Assembly (NCBI GenBank): GCA_950295325.1
Contig: OX485806.1
Location: forward strand, 40,176,001 to 40,240,000
Origin: Polytrichum commune
Taxonomy: Eukaryota > Streptophyta > Polytrichopsida > Polytrichales > Polytrichaceae
Direction: 5' to 3'
DNA length: 64,000 nt
The position numbers and the translations under genes were made by a program. The notes beneath the pieces are model-generated. The model had not been told where the DNA came from, made no database searches, and worked only from the letters and a program-made list of their open reading frames with translations. Shown piece after piece: positions 10,591 to 22,965 of this stretch (the first letter of the stretch is position 1; each line of letters starts with the position of its first letter).

Positions 10591-13500
10591 TAGAGCAGCT
10601 GCAACTGTAACCTAACTCTAAGGCTCCGTAGTCAACTACCTGGCCACCTCGACTGGGGCATTATCAAGGTCAACCCGGGCCCAGTTTTTCATGGCTAGCT
10701 ACCCATCTACCTAACCCACCACCCTGTCTGAAATTTTATCTGTAATCTTAATTAATTCCTACTTGCAGTAAATGCTTGAATTTTGACCAAGATTCTGGGT
10801 TCAATACATGATGTAATTGAGAGCGCCTATGTGCTCACCATTTTTATTTTTTTAAGGAAAATAAATAAGTGATGACATGAAAGAGAAAAATAATCTTAAA
10901 TTTGCCCTCTTAGAACTTTTCATCTCATCAACTCCAATTCTGAAACTCAAAACTACAATCTATGTGATTTGCAACTGCAAACCGAACAAGACAATTCTTC
11001 ATCCGACCCAATGGACATATATATATGTGGAGTAGGAAGTTTTGGGCACGATACATAAGGAGATACACATCATCTGTACAGACTCTCTGAATCCCTTCAA
11101 ACTTCAAAGATGCATGAGAGCATCACAAGCAGATATATTGAAGGCAGGTGTAACTTGATGTCTTGAACCAATTGTTGGTGCACAACATCCAAGGCTATGA
11201 ACATATTCATTGTTCAAACCTTTAACCCACCCAACACCCCGTGCTTTCACTTAGATTAGCCAAAAGATTAGACTTGATGATAATTATCTAAATGTCAAAT
11301 GACTGTGGCATGAATACATCTCCTTCACTAGTTTGGATCCTTCCAAGTTCCATCACCTACTTCGGAATCTGGAACTTGAGTGACAGCTTGAGCGGATGCA
11401 AAGGCAGGTGGAGTAAATCATGACACAATTCAAGAGTAGAGTAGTTGACTACCTAGTACACTCCATTTTGACATATTACACTGATGAGTTTCTGAACCTT
11501 TGACTTCATTCCTATTGTCAAGTAAAAAACTTTCAGAGTGTAGTTCGCTTTTGTCTCTGCTGGCACTAGCTCAGCAACTAGACATCCTGGGGATGCGGAA
11601 GCATATTCCTGCAACTGGGTGATACAGTGTGACTTTAGGCTCGTAGCCATGGCTCGAACAGTCTGATTTTGCATGCAATCCAGAATAACTTTGCTTCTGT
11701 GTGCAAGAGCATCTGCCAAGAAGTGACTCATGCATGCTACATAATCTCAAATCAATCAAACACTCAAAACACCAGACTAAGGTAGACAACTGCTGAGATA
11801 GATGAGGTTAATGTGGACACCTCCAGTTCTGTGGAAACATTCAGCTGATGGATTCAAGCATTGGGAGCTTGAGCATGTTAGCAATTGTCAATCATGACCA
11901 AAGAATTTGAAATCATTGAATTTAGAGTTGAGGAAGGTGTTGATCCAGGTTTCGGATTCAAAGATTCTCTACTTCCCAATGTGGTGTTATAAAGGGGGGG
12001 GGGGAGAACCTTTTATCTTTTAATGTTGCGTAAGTAGACAACATCATTAGCAGATTTTGTGTGGGTCATTTGCTAATGAAAACCAAGTTTAATACCAATA
12101 TTGGCTATGTCATGTCTCTAAAGTGGTCACATGCAAGATATAATGTTCCCGAATTCTTTTTTTTTCATTATAGAATACCCACAATACAAGTTGGCCAACA
12201 CCTCACAGCCACATGTCACCTCCTAATCTGCCCAAGTTACCGCCTCCTAAATTTTCCACCTTGGGCACAAAAATCAAGAGTGTCATAGCTTGGTGGATAT
12301 CACTCCTAATTATGAAGGATGGTGGGTGTAGTTTGACTTTTGTGAAGGTGACTAACCCAAATATCAACAACCTAGCAACCAAATCACCATGTATTACTCA
12401 ACCACCAAATTAAGGCAATTGTACCACTGATTAGGAGCCAAAAATAGGTGTCCAATAAAGGAAGCTAACCAAATTAGCCTCATTTGCTATTTCAAGGAAG
12501 TTCTATTCATTTCTTCAATAGTTAAAGTTGCCAAGTAATGCAACATAGGGAGACCACCCAAGAACAACACCCCAACTTCAGTTTTCAAGGAGCTGCCAAT
12601 AGTATGTGGTGGATTAGGCAAGTTCAAATGATACGTAGGAAATTTGGCACAAATGAGAATTATGTAGGCAACCCGTTGACCCTCCAAGAATGACAAGAAG
12701 TTACATTCGAAAAAGGAATTGCCATGCCGACATTTGGATTCATAATGTGTTATTTTTCTCCTACTCCACAACAATTCAAATTCCACTATAACCAAACAAA
12801 TTGTAAGTTGGTAGATGCATATTCAATTATGTCAAATGTGATAGTGGAGTATGATCCGGTTAGGAAAATTTATTCGCTTCATCCAGTAGATGCTGAGAGC
12901 TTAGATGAATTTGCAGGAAAATCATAGTGGTAAGAATTGCGTTGTTGTTAAGCAAGCTTGAACACCTGCCCCTTGTAGACAATATTGTTGGGCATTTGAT
13001 TCTTTGCATACAAAAATGTTGGATATTCTACTCATGTTGTAAGTTCATTCAATTGTGTTTTCAAACACATAACTTGAATGTGAGAATCATCTAATGCTTT
13101 CCTTTAGTCTACTTTTGTTCATGTTTTTGAAGGTAAGGGAACCAAATTACAACATTTTAGGCATTGAGCACAATTGTTATCATTTGAAAGTTCCACTAAT
13201 GTATTTTTGTTGTTTTCTTATGAATCAACGTCAATTTATATTAATATTCTAAGATTTTGATCAATGGTACAATTTACAGATAAAATAAAGTCTATAAAAT
13301 AAGCTCATGGTATGTATTATATTTACCTATAGGGTCTTGAAAAATACCGAAAAATACCATTTTATCTACTAATATGATGCCAATTATTTAAGAAATTTAG
13401 GTAAATGGCCATCTTTGAATAAACCCCGACTTCATGTAGTAAACAAAAGTATATAGATAGTGACCTCCTTGTGCATCTACCTTAATATGCATTGTGCATT

Positions 13501-14816
13501 GTGCAATAACATGTATGGAAATGGTTTTTGTATGTATGCAATGGTATGGAGAGGGTTTTATATATGGACAAGGATTACTTTTATTACTTAAAAAGAATAT
13601 AGACTACTATAGATTGCATTGGCATGGAAAATATAAGTAATAGTAGGGTGCGAACACATAGGTCATTTTAGAGAACTAAGTAATTATAGGGTTCCTATAA
13701 TTCATGCCATGGACTTAAATACCCTCTTAAACAAATACCCTCTTAAACAAATACCCCTCCGCCGAATATAGTGCATGAAAATTCTATAGAGTGCCCCACA
13801 TGTGGCTCATGCAACCATATGCCCATCGGCATGTTGGACCCATGCATATGAATTAATATCTTGGGCTACCACAATCCCTTCAAGCCACGCAAAGACATGC
13901 TCCCATGCTCATGTGAATCCGCTATGGTATGTCCATAGGCCCCACATAAACTCTCACCTTATCCCCACACATACCATGCATTCCACTTTGGCTCCATGCC
14001 CCCATGTTCCCTGCATCATACCCATCTTTTGCACTTGTAGTCTCCCCACCCTCCGCATTTAGGGTAGAAATATAGATAACGGTGAAAATAAGTTGATTAT
14101 GTTAGAAAGAGTGGCTTGAAATTTGTGCTATATTTTTCAAAGATGGAGTAGTAAAAATTAATGAGGAATACAAGTTGTTTTATAATTTTATTTTGTGTAA
14201 ATAATTGGTTACATTTTTCCAAAGAGCCAAGTAAGTCAAACCCCCTATTTGTACAATAGAGTCTCTCTAATTTGAGTATCAAAATAGCCTACTCTGCATA
14301 CAAATGCACACAAAATGGCGAACTCAACGGCACCCCAAAGTGATCCCAAGTGGTGTGAAATAGGACCTATATGGCCAATCACGACATCCAGCCTATGATT
14401 GCATCATTTTTGGGCCATCACTTTTATATTTAGCCATTTTGGGTCCACACAAGAATCATTCTACTCCCAGTCTAGTGCACTAATAGTGGTGAAACTCACC
14501 ATTTTTCACTTTCCTACCTTACATGTGGCAATGTTTCTTTGGGAAATTTTCAAGTTGTAGGCAAAAACAATGGGGAATGGTGGGGCGACATGGCATGTGC
14601 CATCCTGGCCCTTTGCACCCATGCATAGTAACACATCACTTTACCACTTGTTTTCCATTATCATCACATTTAGGGATCCAAGTTTTTAGCCAACCACTTA
14701 ACATGTCAATTGATTGGATCAAATATATATCTAAAGTATCAAAGAATTACTCTTAGAATTACTTTGTGAATATATGATAAAATTCATTATGATTCCAATT
14801 GTACATGTATTGTACA
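10591..14816. other. Long intergenic stretch, no confident gene
   Basis: Mostly AT-rich non-coding DNA. The best open frame is on the minus strand, 11453-11731 (92 codons), with fairly coding-like composition (a stretch reading LAHRSKVILDCMQNQTVRAM) but no family I recognise. Minus 12487-12795 and plus 12724-12927 are also open without recognisable motifs. There is a G run at about 11994-12004. From 13100 onward I see nothing. Confidence 0.4.
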
Positions 14817-15184
14817 AACTATACTAAATAATACTAATATTGTGGGGCTACAATAATTTTCTAGAGCCCACGCTAATTCTCATAATGAAAGTTAATGTTG
14901 GTCATATTAACTTTCAATCCACGTGAAATCTCTAGTGGAAAATTAGCGTGACCCACACTAGTTATTTTCCTAGAAAATTAATTTGGTTGATTATTTTATT
15001 TTGTATTACTTTTGTCATCTGACTAATATTCAATGTGTGGGTTGGAACTCTTCATGAAGACTCTAGGGAAGATCCTCGTCTTGAACTCACGTACATTCCA
15101 CCTTGATTAGAAAATTAGTGTGACCCACCATACTATTTCCACGCTAATTTTTCACCCACACTAATAGGACTATATAGTGTACCT
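14817..15184. mobile_element. CACTA-ended non-autonomous element, copy 1
   Basis: About 368 bp sharing extended similarity with 49222-49561. Comparing both ends of both copies gives a shared TIR of the type CACTACACTAAATA...CTATTA. In this copy the ends are eroded (AACTATACTAAATA left, TAGTGTACC right). No clear TSD and no coding capacity. Confidence 0.6.
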
Positions 15185-16235
15185 TTCACAACTCACTTTG
15201 GTCCACCCATGTCAACTCTGCATGAGGTCTTCAACACGTACTTTATACAATATTTTGACTTTAGGTTGAATCAACTCCTTTGTCCTTTACGGATTGATTG
15301 TAAAATTATCATATTTCACCAATAGTATCTATTATCTAACATGCCGACCCATGGACCATCTTTTAAATGCTAAGATGTTACATAGATCAAATGTGGGCAT
15401 GAGAACCGACTAATTTGGATGGTAGAGAGAGACGTTTGTACAATTCGTGGATGGTTGTCCATCAATGCACATGTGCATTACCTTTCACAACTATTTATAA
15501 GAAGTGTCCATGCATAAATTTTGCATGTTGCACTATCTCCATGTCGTGTCCCAAAAAAAGATGATGTACAAATTTGAATGGCCCACACTAATTATTACTA
15601 TAGTGGTCGGTGTTCTAGTGAAACTTAGATAGCAAGGTAACTTACTTGACACTAGGTTACCATCCGTTAATCATGATCATTGTGGACTTTTTAGTACCTA
15701 AGGTAGAAATATCATAACCCATTAACCACCCTGTAGCCGTGCACTAGACAGCCGTCATAATGGTGAAGTGCCATTTCTAAAACCGATCATGGCTCAGCGG
15801 TAACTTCAATGCATTTACACTTAGGGCCGGTTTACACTATGGACCATGAAGTCGGACCATGGAAGATGGCCTTTGTCAATGGTCCGAGTTCACGGTCCGA
15901 CTTCCATGGTCCGACTTCATAAAAAAATAGTTTTGAGAGCCTTGGGCCCCTCACTAGGTGTAAACCGAATGTGGACCAAGAAGAATGACCACACACCAAA
16001 AAGTGAAGGTGCTGCATTTTTTTAATACATGCCCAAAAACGGCAATTTTGGAAAAAAATTAAGTTTGATCATTCCTTGTCTTCTCTTGTGCTTCACTTGT
16101 CTTCACTTCTTGTTAAATGTGTTGAAGATGTGGCTTGCAAATCTTCTCACAACAATGTTTTTTAAATAAAATAAAATGAGAAATTTAATTTGTACATGCT
16201 CAATGTAATTTACATGTGACATGTACCTTGTGTTG

Positions 16236-16535
16236 TCACTACACTAAATAGGATATTTAGTGTTTGATTATATTTAATTTTGTTACCACTCTACGTTGCT
16301 CAACACTAATTTTCAATTCTTTGATAATTAATGTTAGAAGATTTCCCATTGCATTTCTTTTTACTACCCTGATCTACAGTCACTAAACCACTACAAATTT
16401 TTGTTTTTTGTTTTGCAACTGCATTTTGTAACCATATCGGGGTGTGTAATATACCGTTGGAAAGGTATTTTCAAGACCTTTCCAACGGTATATTACAAGC
16501 CCCAAAATTCCAAACATAGCATTTGGTAGACCAAA
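16236..16535. mobile_element. Probable nested insertion with CACTA-type left end
   Basis: This segment is absent from the sister element 52767-53712 apart from about 40 unrelated bases at the same place. It starts CACTACACTAAATAGG and continues ATATTTAGTG, like the ends of 39164-39874. It includes the perfect hairpin 16446-16496. The right boundary is uncertain. Confidence 0.5.
16446..16496. repeat. Perfect 21-bp inverted repeat, 9-base loop
   Basis: The left arm starts GTAATATACCGTTGG and the right arm is its exact reverse complement over 21 bases, with loop ATTTTCAAG. A stem without mismatch in otherwise decayed repeats suggests recent origin or selection as a hairpin. Confidence 0.9.
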
Positions 16536-16959
16536 AAAACAAATCTGCACTTTAATTCTTGAGTTCTAGATGTCCCACGTTGTTTGGTGAAACACGTGTG
16601 AGCCGGTTTAAGGGGTAGGGCAAGGTAGTGTTGGTATGTCTCATGGGCTGTGGTAAAATTAAGGCACATAAAAGGTAGATTCATTAAAAATTTATTGAAA
16701 TGGTATTTCTCTGACATGGGCCCTTGCCTTTTCCTACCAGACACCTCTCTTGTCTCTCTCACCGTAAAACCCGTTGGACCATGTCAATGCATTTATTAGG
16801 CCTTAAAATTTATATTTTGGGGACCTCGACCTTCATGGTCCCTCTGCCATTTTTTCCTTAGTGTAAACCGAAGTTGTCCCGGGAGAACTTCAACAGCCAA
16901 TCAGTTACCTTGCAGAGCCTTGGTCCAACTTCATGGTCCATAGTGTAAACCGGCCCTTA

Positions 16960-18466
16960 GTGTAGCCAATGGGAGTCAAGTGTTAATGTACTCATGAGGT
17001 AACCGATTTAATCGATGTTCTATATGGAAATGCGGATTACCGTGTTCGGTGTAGGGAGAATCTAGTGAACATGTAGGCGTTTGGACAACTTTCCACTTTG
17101 AAAAATTGTAGCATTTTTTGTATAGGACAGAAAAATATGAAACAACTGGCATTTTTCATGAATCCTTCTTGTCTATCTTGGAAAATTATCTCATGATTGT
17201 CAGACCAGATCTTCAATGCGAATCACCTTATTTTCACGGGTTATGGTATTTCTACCTTAATACTGAATTCTAGAAAGTGTATCAATGAAAGTTTGTACAA
17301 AGCACTAGGTATGATATACATTTATGCCAATATGCACAATTTAGGTATTGGGCATGTTAATGTAACAAAACAATCGTTTGGAATAGATGTGGAATCGAGT
17401 TGGTTGGGACCAAGTTTCCTACTAAGTGCCGTCGGGAATGAGTTGAATGATGTATTTCAATGATGTATTTCGTTTGTGTCGAGAGTTCAATGTTGAATAT
17501 TAGTGGGTGTCAAGGAGGAACAAAATTGACATATAGTTGTCATATTGCAAGTTGAAATATGAGAATCTTTTGTGAGAACATGGCATATCTAAAATAAAAA
17601 GTGTCAAGGCGAATTGATTCAAGTCACTAGAATAGGTGGACCACAATATTAGAATGAACATGCAACCAATGATGTCGGAGTTAATAATGGTTGCATTGAC
17701 TTCCTTTGGGTTTGGCGAGTTGGTTTTTCCTTGGGAGAGGTGAAACCCATGGGCCCACCACTTGCTATGTAGTCTCAAGGCGTTTACCCATGTCAGTCGG
17801 TGATGGATGATAGCATAAGGTTGAGATATAAATTTACCAGCACCTCTTACCACACTCTAGAGTAAAATTATCCATGAAAGTGGGAAATCTTTAGGTTATA
17901 TTTCATCGTGCAACCTTTGGGTTGCATAGTTTAACCATTGAGTTATAGCACACTCATAGGTCACCTATCTCTAGGGATTGGGATAGTTGACCACTGGCCA
18001 ATTTCAATCGCAAGTTGATGATTTGAGGTTTAGTAAGCAACAAATGAATTCTATGTTTGGATGGTTACAAAAGTTGATGCTAGCACTCTTCCTATTCCAA
18101 TAGTTGAGAAATATAGAATGTTTCATACCATACATATTTGTTTCAGCCTTGCATAGATCTTATTTAACGTTGAGTCCATTGGAGATATAGTGTTCAATAT
18201 AAGACTTATAAATCCTTAAGCACTTGACAAACCGATATTGGTCCCCCTCTACAAGAGGTCGGTCACAACACTCATCACTTATTGATTGTTTTCACAGATT
18301 ATTATCTTTGATGGGTTGGAGGGCGCATATTCTTTGTGATGTTTCCATATATTTTACTTGGTCTCATTCCAACATGTTCAGTTCTCTTTTTATATAGGGC
18401 ACTACTGTTACTAGGCATGTTCCCTTTGAGGAGGAAAATCACTTGTTGAATACCTAATGTAGAGGG
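16960..18466. other. Intergenic, nothing recognised
   Basis: Short open frames at 17197-17463 (plus) and 17500-17853 (minus) lack recognisable motifs and are probably chance. Confidence 0.4.
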
Positions 18467-18474
18467 TTTTAGTC

Positions 18475-18755
18475 GGGTGGGTCTAAAAACCCCCCATCGA
18501 GCGTGGCTCGGAGGCCAGGTTCGGTGGGGTTCATTTTTCTAGCCCTCCCCGTTTTGGCCCCTTGGGGACTTTTTTTGGTTTTTTTTGCTAAATTTGGGTC
18601 CGGCGGCCCCAAATTACTCTAGGAAGCCCCCTATGAGATCAAGTAAGGCCCCACCCAATTAAAAAAATAGGGGGGCATGTTTTATCCCAACCTTGCCACC
18701 CCCTCCTGAACCTGGCCTCCGAGCCACGCTCGATGGGGGTTTTTAGGCAGATCCG
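18475..18755. mobile_element. Small TIR element with perfect 8-bp target duplication
   Basis: 281 bp. Near-perfect inverted arms of about 40 bp (core CATCGAGCGTGGCTCGGAGG and its reverse) run almost to the ends. It is flanked by TTTTAGTC at 18467-18474 and again at 18756-18763. GC-rich relative to its surroundings. An 8-bp duplication fits hAT or a related cut-and-paste element; the terminal bases are not diagnostic. Confidence 0.82.
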
Positions 18756-18763
18756 TTTTAGTC

Positions 18764-19074
18764 CCGTCCTCGTCCTTTAAACCACACCCCATGCACACCC
18801 GCAAGAAAACATGGTTGATTATGTAGCTAGGGGCGGATTACATATATATATTATTTAAATCATGTTTGCAAAAGTTATACAAACTTAGATTTTTCATTGG
18901 GTAGAGTGTTGATCCCGGGTACACAACTCCCATATTATACACAGGGGACATCGGCATTAAAACGACTTAGGGGATGGCTTTCATAAAAATAACATCAAAT
19001 TAAACAAAAATAAAAGAACCAAAAATTTGGGTGAAGACCAAATTAAATTAAATGAGATGTACAAAAAGTTATGC

Positions 19075-19107
<33 letters not shown>

Positions 19108-20594
19108 CTCCATAACATATATAGAAAATTGAAACACTAATTTTTTAAACCTATTTTAATTGGAGTAGTTGCCTCCAATTAAAATTCAAAGTGATTGGCA
19201 ATGTTTTATTTATATAAAAAACCTTAAAATTTTATTAAAAATCCCAAAATTTGGATAGTTTGGCCTATGGTACATGTATTAAAGAAAATTCATGTAATTA
19301 GGTTTTCAATGCAATTATATGCTTCAGGGAATATTCATTTCATATATATATAATGGCATTGTTGGATTCATTATAAAAAGGGCTAAAAGAGTTTCCTACA
19401 TTAAAACTGATTAAATCACTCGAGATTGGACTAAAATGCATTATAAGTGATTATAATCAAGACCATATAATACGGGAGTCGAGTACCCGGGGTGTTGATT
19501 TTAGTGCAAGGGGCAGTCTTGAACTAAAGTGGGGTTGGCTCTGGGACAACAATTGGGGACGGTTTTGGGTGACTGGAGGGACGTTTTTGGGAGTCACTTG
19601 CAGTGGAACAAGTGTGAAGCTATGGAAGGATTTAAGCGGTTAGGGGTGGATTACTTCAAAAAAATTGTAGTATATAATCCAAATGATGTGGGTTATTATT
19701 TGATTCTTTTTGTTTCTACCATGTCTGAGCTAATCTGCTGAGCCACTTTTTCACACCACTAATCCAATGTGTGGACTCCAAGAACAAAATTGAAGTGCAA
19801 TAAGAGTTGGTTTAAGCACGCTACATTACTATTCTACTGAAGCCCCAATCTCAAATCTCAATTATGTGCTTGTATTGGCCAAGCCTCCTGCCCTTGGAAG
19901 AGCATGGCACCTACATGCTTAATTGAAAGCAACCCTCTTCTTTAAGGTGAAACAACTAATACTAGAAATTGAATATGTCATTTTCCATGGATGAAATTTC
20001 CAGAAAACACCCACACAAAATCACAAAACTCGGATGAGATCATCAAATATTGGATGAATGCACTCAATTTTGGATGGAAATATGAAAGATCATCCATATA
20101 AGGCTTCACCACTCGAACGATTGTCACCATTTTGGCTTTTTTGAAGATTAAAGATACAAAAGGCTGGTTGAAAGATGAAAGTTACTAAGATCAATATGAG
20201 TATTGTACTAAGCCATTGACATGTGGAGTACACTGATAATCCCAGTTAATGTGTGTTCCTATTGGGAGTTGTGCAGTGTTATAACTACACTAAATATGGT
20301 ATTTGGTGTCACCGGTTCTAATTGTCTTGCTCAATACGAATTGTAAGCTGCAGTGTAATGTCACCGACACTAAATGTTAACCCAACATTATTTGTCATTC
20401 CTTGTGAATTTTTTGAGGGATTATAGATTGAAAGTGTTGCAACTACTATCACTTTCCAAGTGATTTTTCATCCGAATTTCAACCATCCATGATAATATTT
20501 TATCACGAGTGGCCGACATTGTATATTATTAGTAGTAGTAGTAATACACACTACTTGGAATAATTGGTGTAGTTGTCCCTTGTCAAATAGAAAC
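18764..20594. other. Intergenic, AT-rich
   Basis: Contains an AT microsatellite at about 19078-19106. The open frame 19529-19741 is short and unrecognised. No gene supported. Confidence 0.4.
19078..19106. repeat. AT dinucleotide microsatellite
   Basis: About 14 uninterrupted AT units. Confidence 0.95.
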
Positions 20595-20597
20595 TTA

Positions 20598-21099
20598 GGG
20601 CCACTTCACACACGAGCCAAGAGCCGTGACCATGAGATTGTGAGAGCCCAAAAGAGAGTGTCCAAAGGCCGTCCCAAGGCACCTCTTGAAATCATGTAGT
20701 GTGGTCACGGACCCTCAAGTGTAGTGTGAAGTCATATGTTACTGGCCCTCAACCAAATGCTATTTCAATGAATTTCTATTCATGCAAGTCCTCACGCATG
20801 ATAAAATAGAATAAATCAATGATTGTGAGCGTTCGGAGTGCCATGGTCTCCTAGTTTTGTGTCAGGCCTATCTCCAAGAAGTGATTTTTGAAAATAGTCC
20901 AAGTGACCATGAAACATGATCCATTCGATGCCATGTAGGAATCCATGTAGACTTTACATCCATCTTGCATTCACATACTCCGCTGGTCCCTCAAGCACAG
21001 TGTGAAGCAGCGAACTTGGACCGGCTCCGCCCTTTCCACCAATGAGAGTGCTTGAAGTGTACTGGTAACAGGCTTGTAGTCTCGTGTGTGAAGTGGCCC
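20598..21099. mobile_element. Non-autonomous TIR element with CACTTCACACACGAG ends
   Basis: Left end GGGCCACTTCACACACGAG, right end its exact inverse over 19 bp. Flanks are TTA (20595-20597) and TCA (21100-21102), a 3-bp duplication with one change. GGGCC ends and TTA fit PIF/Harbinger. A solo right end of the same type occurs near 44549-44567. Confidence 0.75.
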
Positions 21100-21116
21100 T
21101 CAATGGCGATAGAAAC

Positions 21117-21349
21117 CAATGATCGGGGAGAACCGGCAGTTACTTACAAATGAACCGGTTGAGTTTGAGAAATAACCGGTGAAGCTCAAGACTGCAAAAA
21201 AAATTACCGATCATTTTAGAGGAATTTATAGAATATACCTGAATTCAATGAAGCAAAACCGGAGGATGTCAACATGTTAACCGGTTGGACTTGCAAACAC
21301 TAGCTAGGATCTCAACCGTTTATGTCCAAAAATCTCCCCGATCTCTATA
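21117..21349. mobile_element. hAT-like MITE, copy 2
   Basis: Starts CAATGATCGGGGAG and ends inverted CTCCCCGATC. Flanked by ATAGAAAC (21109-21116) and TTAGAAAC (21350-21357), 7 of 8 identical. It has the same internal ACCGGTT motifs and same orientation as copy 1. Confidence 0.8.
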
Positions 21350-21620
21350 TTAGAAACTCACTTGTACCTAACACCTATATGTACGTAGCTTGCCTTCTGT
21401 GCGTTGTTGACTTAGGTGACCGAGTGTAAATCACTGATTGTCTCTCAAGCATTTAAGTTTCGGGTACGGAAGTCAAAGCTTTATCAAATGACGTGTTGTG
21501 AGGCATGTCCTCCATCGATCATCAGCTGGCCGCCAACTAGAATTAGCATAAATATAGTATGATGTCGGGCATCCGGATCTAGTGTCTAGAGTCTACCGGA
21601 CCCAAAGATCTATGTATCTA

Positions 21621-22229
21621 CAGTCTACCCTCTATAAATGTTAACCCTCGGGAGTGGATCAAAGTTAACATTTATAGAGGTGTTAACAATTAATAATTAT
21701 AAAATTACTTTTTTGAGCAATATACAAATCTTAACATTTATAAATGTAAGCAATTGTGAAGAGTCCTTGTGAGAGAATACCATTCATAAAATTGCAAACC
21801 CAATCAAAACTTTATTCAATATCAAGTTTACAAATCATGGGTGAAGTATGAATCAATGGTTTTTTGGTGAGATTCATCTGCATGCACAAATTCCCTGCAT
21901 CCCTGTACTGTACATGCTTGCAAATTCAAGCTTTGGGAATCAATTCTCTGCCGCTCTGCAGCCACCCCACCTTCGCTGCCATGTGCCTCACCCTAACGCA
22001 TGGTGAGAGAGAGAGGAACGTAACTGGATGTGTAGTTTTTATCATCCATATTATGGTTGTATTTCATTCGTTAACATTTATAAAATCAAATTTACAAAGA
22101 AGGGAGTACCATTTTGTTAACAGTTAACACGTTTAACATTTATAGTGTGCAATATGTGGGGAGTAGAAGAAAGTTAACATTTAGAGAGGGTTAACACTTA
22201 TAGGTGTAACATTTATAGAGGGTGGACTG
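21621..22229. mobile_element. pogo/Emigrant-like Tc1-mariner MITE
   Basis: TIR CAGTCTACCCTCTATAAATG at the left and its near-exact inverse at the right, flanked by TA on both sides (21619-21620, 22230-22231). This end sequence and TA duplication are typical of plant pogo-like (Emigrant/Lemi) elements. Several internal GTTAACATTTATA motifs repeat in both orientations. 609 bp, no transposase. Confidence 0.85.
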
Positions 22230-22542
22230 TATATCTTACGAGTCTTGTGTGCACGAAACCCTAGATAACATGTTAGCTAGTCTAACTAAGTACGAGCGAG
22301 TGACCTCAAATTAACCTTAAGTTGGTTCATGTTGGAGCTTGTGCAAGCTTAATTACGATGACTATATTTAGCCCTCACGGGAAGTTTTGTGGGCCCGTGA
22401 ATATGCGAGGAGTAGTACTTGAGCTGGCGTGAATCCATCGAGATGGTCCGATGTGCTATATTTAGGTGGAATTTCATAGCGTCCTGCAATTAGCATGTCT
22501 CGGTGGACCAAGGGGTGGATCACATGGGGTCCCAAGTCCCAC

Positions 22543-22768
22543 AAGTGATCGGGGAGGATTTTTGGGCATAACCGGTCAAGATCCGAGTGTTTGAAAGTCC
22601 AACCGGTTACATGTTGACATCTTCCAGTTTTCTTTTATTAAATTGGGGTATTATTCTGTATTCTTCTTAACTAATTGATAATTTTCCTACAGTCTTGAAC
22701 TTCAACCGGTTATTTCTCAAACTCAACCGGTTCATTTGTAACAGACTGCCAGTTCTCCCCGATCATGG
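22543..22768. mobile_element. hAT-like MITE, copy 3 (inverted)
   Basis: Reverse orientation relative to copies 1 and 2. Ends AAGTGATCGGGGAG and inverted CCATGATCGGGGAG. Flanks AGTCCCAC (22535-22542) and AGTCCCCAC (from 22769) match with one extra base. Three internal ACCGGTT motifs are well preserved. Confidence 0.75.
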
Positions 22769-22902
22769 AGTCCCCACTCATGTCGACAACGTCCCAACAT
22801 GGAGGCAAAGTCCCGACTTTTGAGCTTCAACTTGAAACCCATTAAAACATGGTTAATTATCATTGAAGTTGGATCTTGATTATTTTATGAAAATTTGTTT
22901 GC

Positions 22903-22965
22903 GGGACTTGTGTTGAGAGTTGGGTCTGGTCTGTTTGTTCGACCCGACTCTCAACACAAAGTCCC
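22903..22965. repeat. Long near-perfect inverted repeat
   Basis: Arms of about 24 bases starting GGGACTTGTGTTGAGAG, with a 14-base spacer. It is part of the element 22516-23130. Confidence 0.85.

Larger units (their letters stand above)
15824..16956. mobile_element. PIF/Harbinger-like non-autonomous element, family A, copy 1
   Basis: TIR GGGCCGGTTTACACTATGGA at the left and its inverse at the right, flanked by TTA on both sides (15821-15823, 16957-16959). 1133 bp. The inner ends carry further inverted blocks (GTCGGACCATGG and its reverse). Relatives are 52767-53712 and, shorter, 23853-24236. No transposase. Compared with 52767-53712 it carries extra sequence from about 16236, beginning CACTACACTAAATA, that looks like a nested insertion. 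Confidence 0.88.

Noticed and set aside
11453-11789. Overlapping minus-strand frames as a possible small gene
   Set aside because: No family motif, no promoter or splice context; kept only as a note in the intergenic entry.
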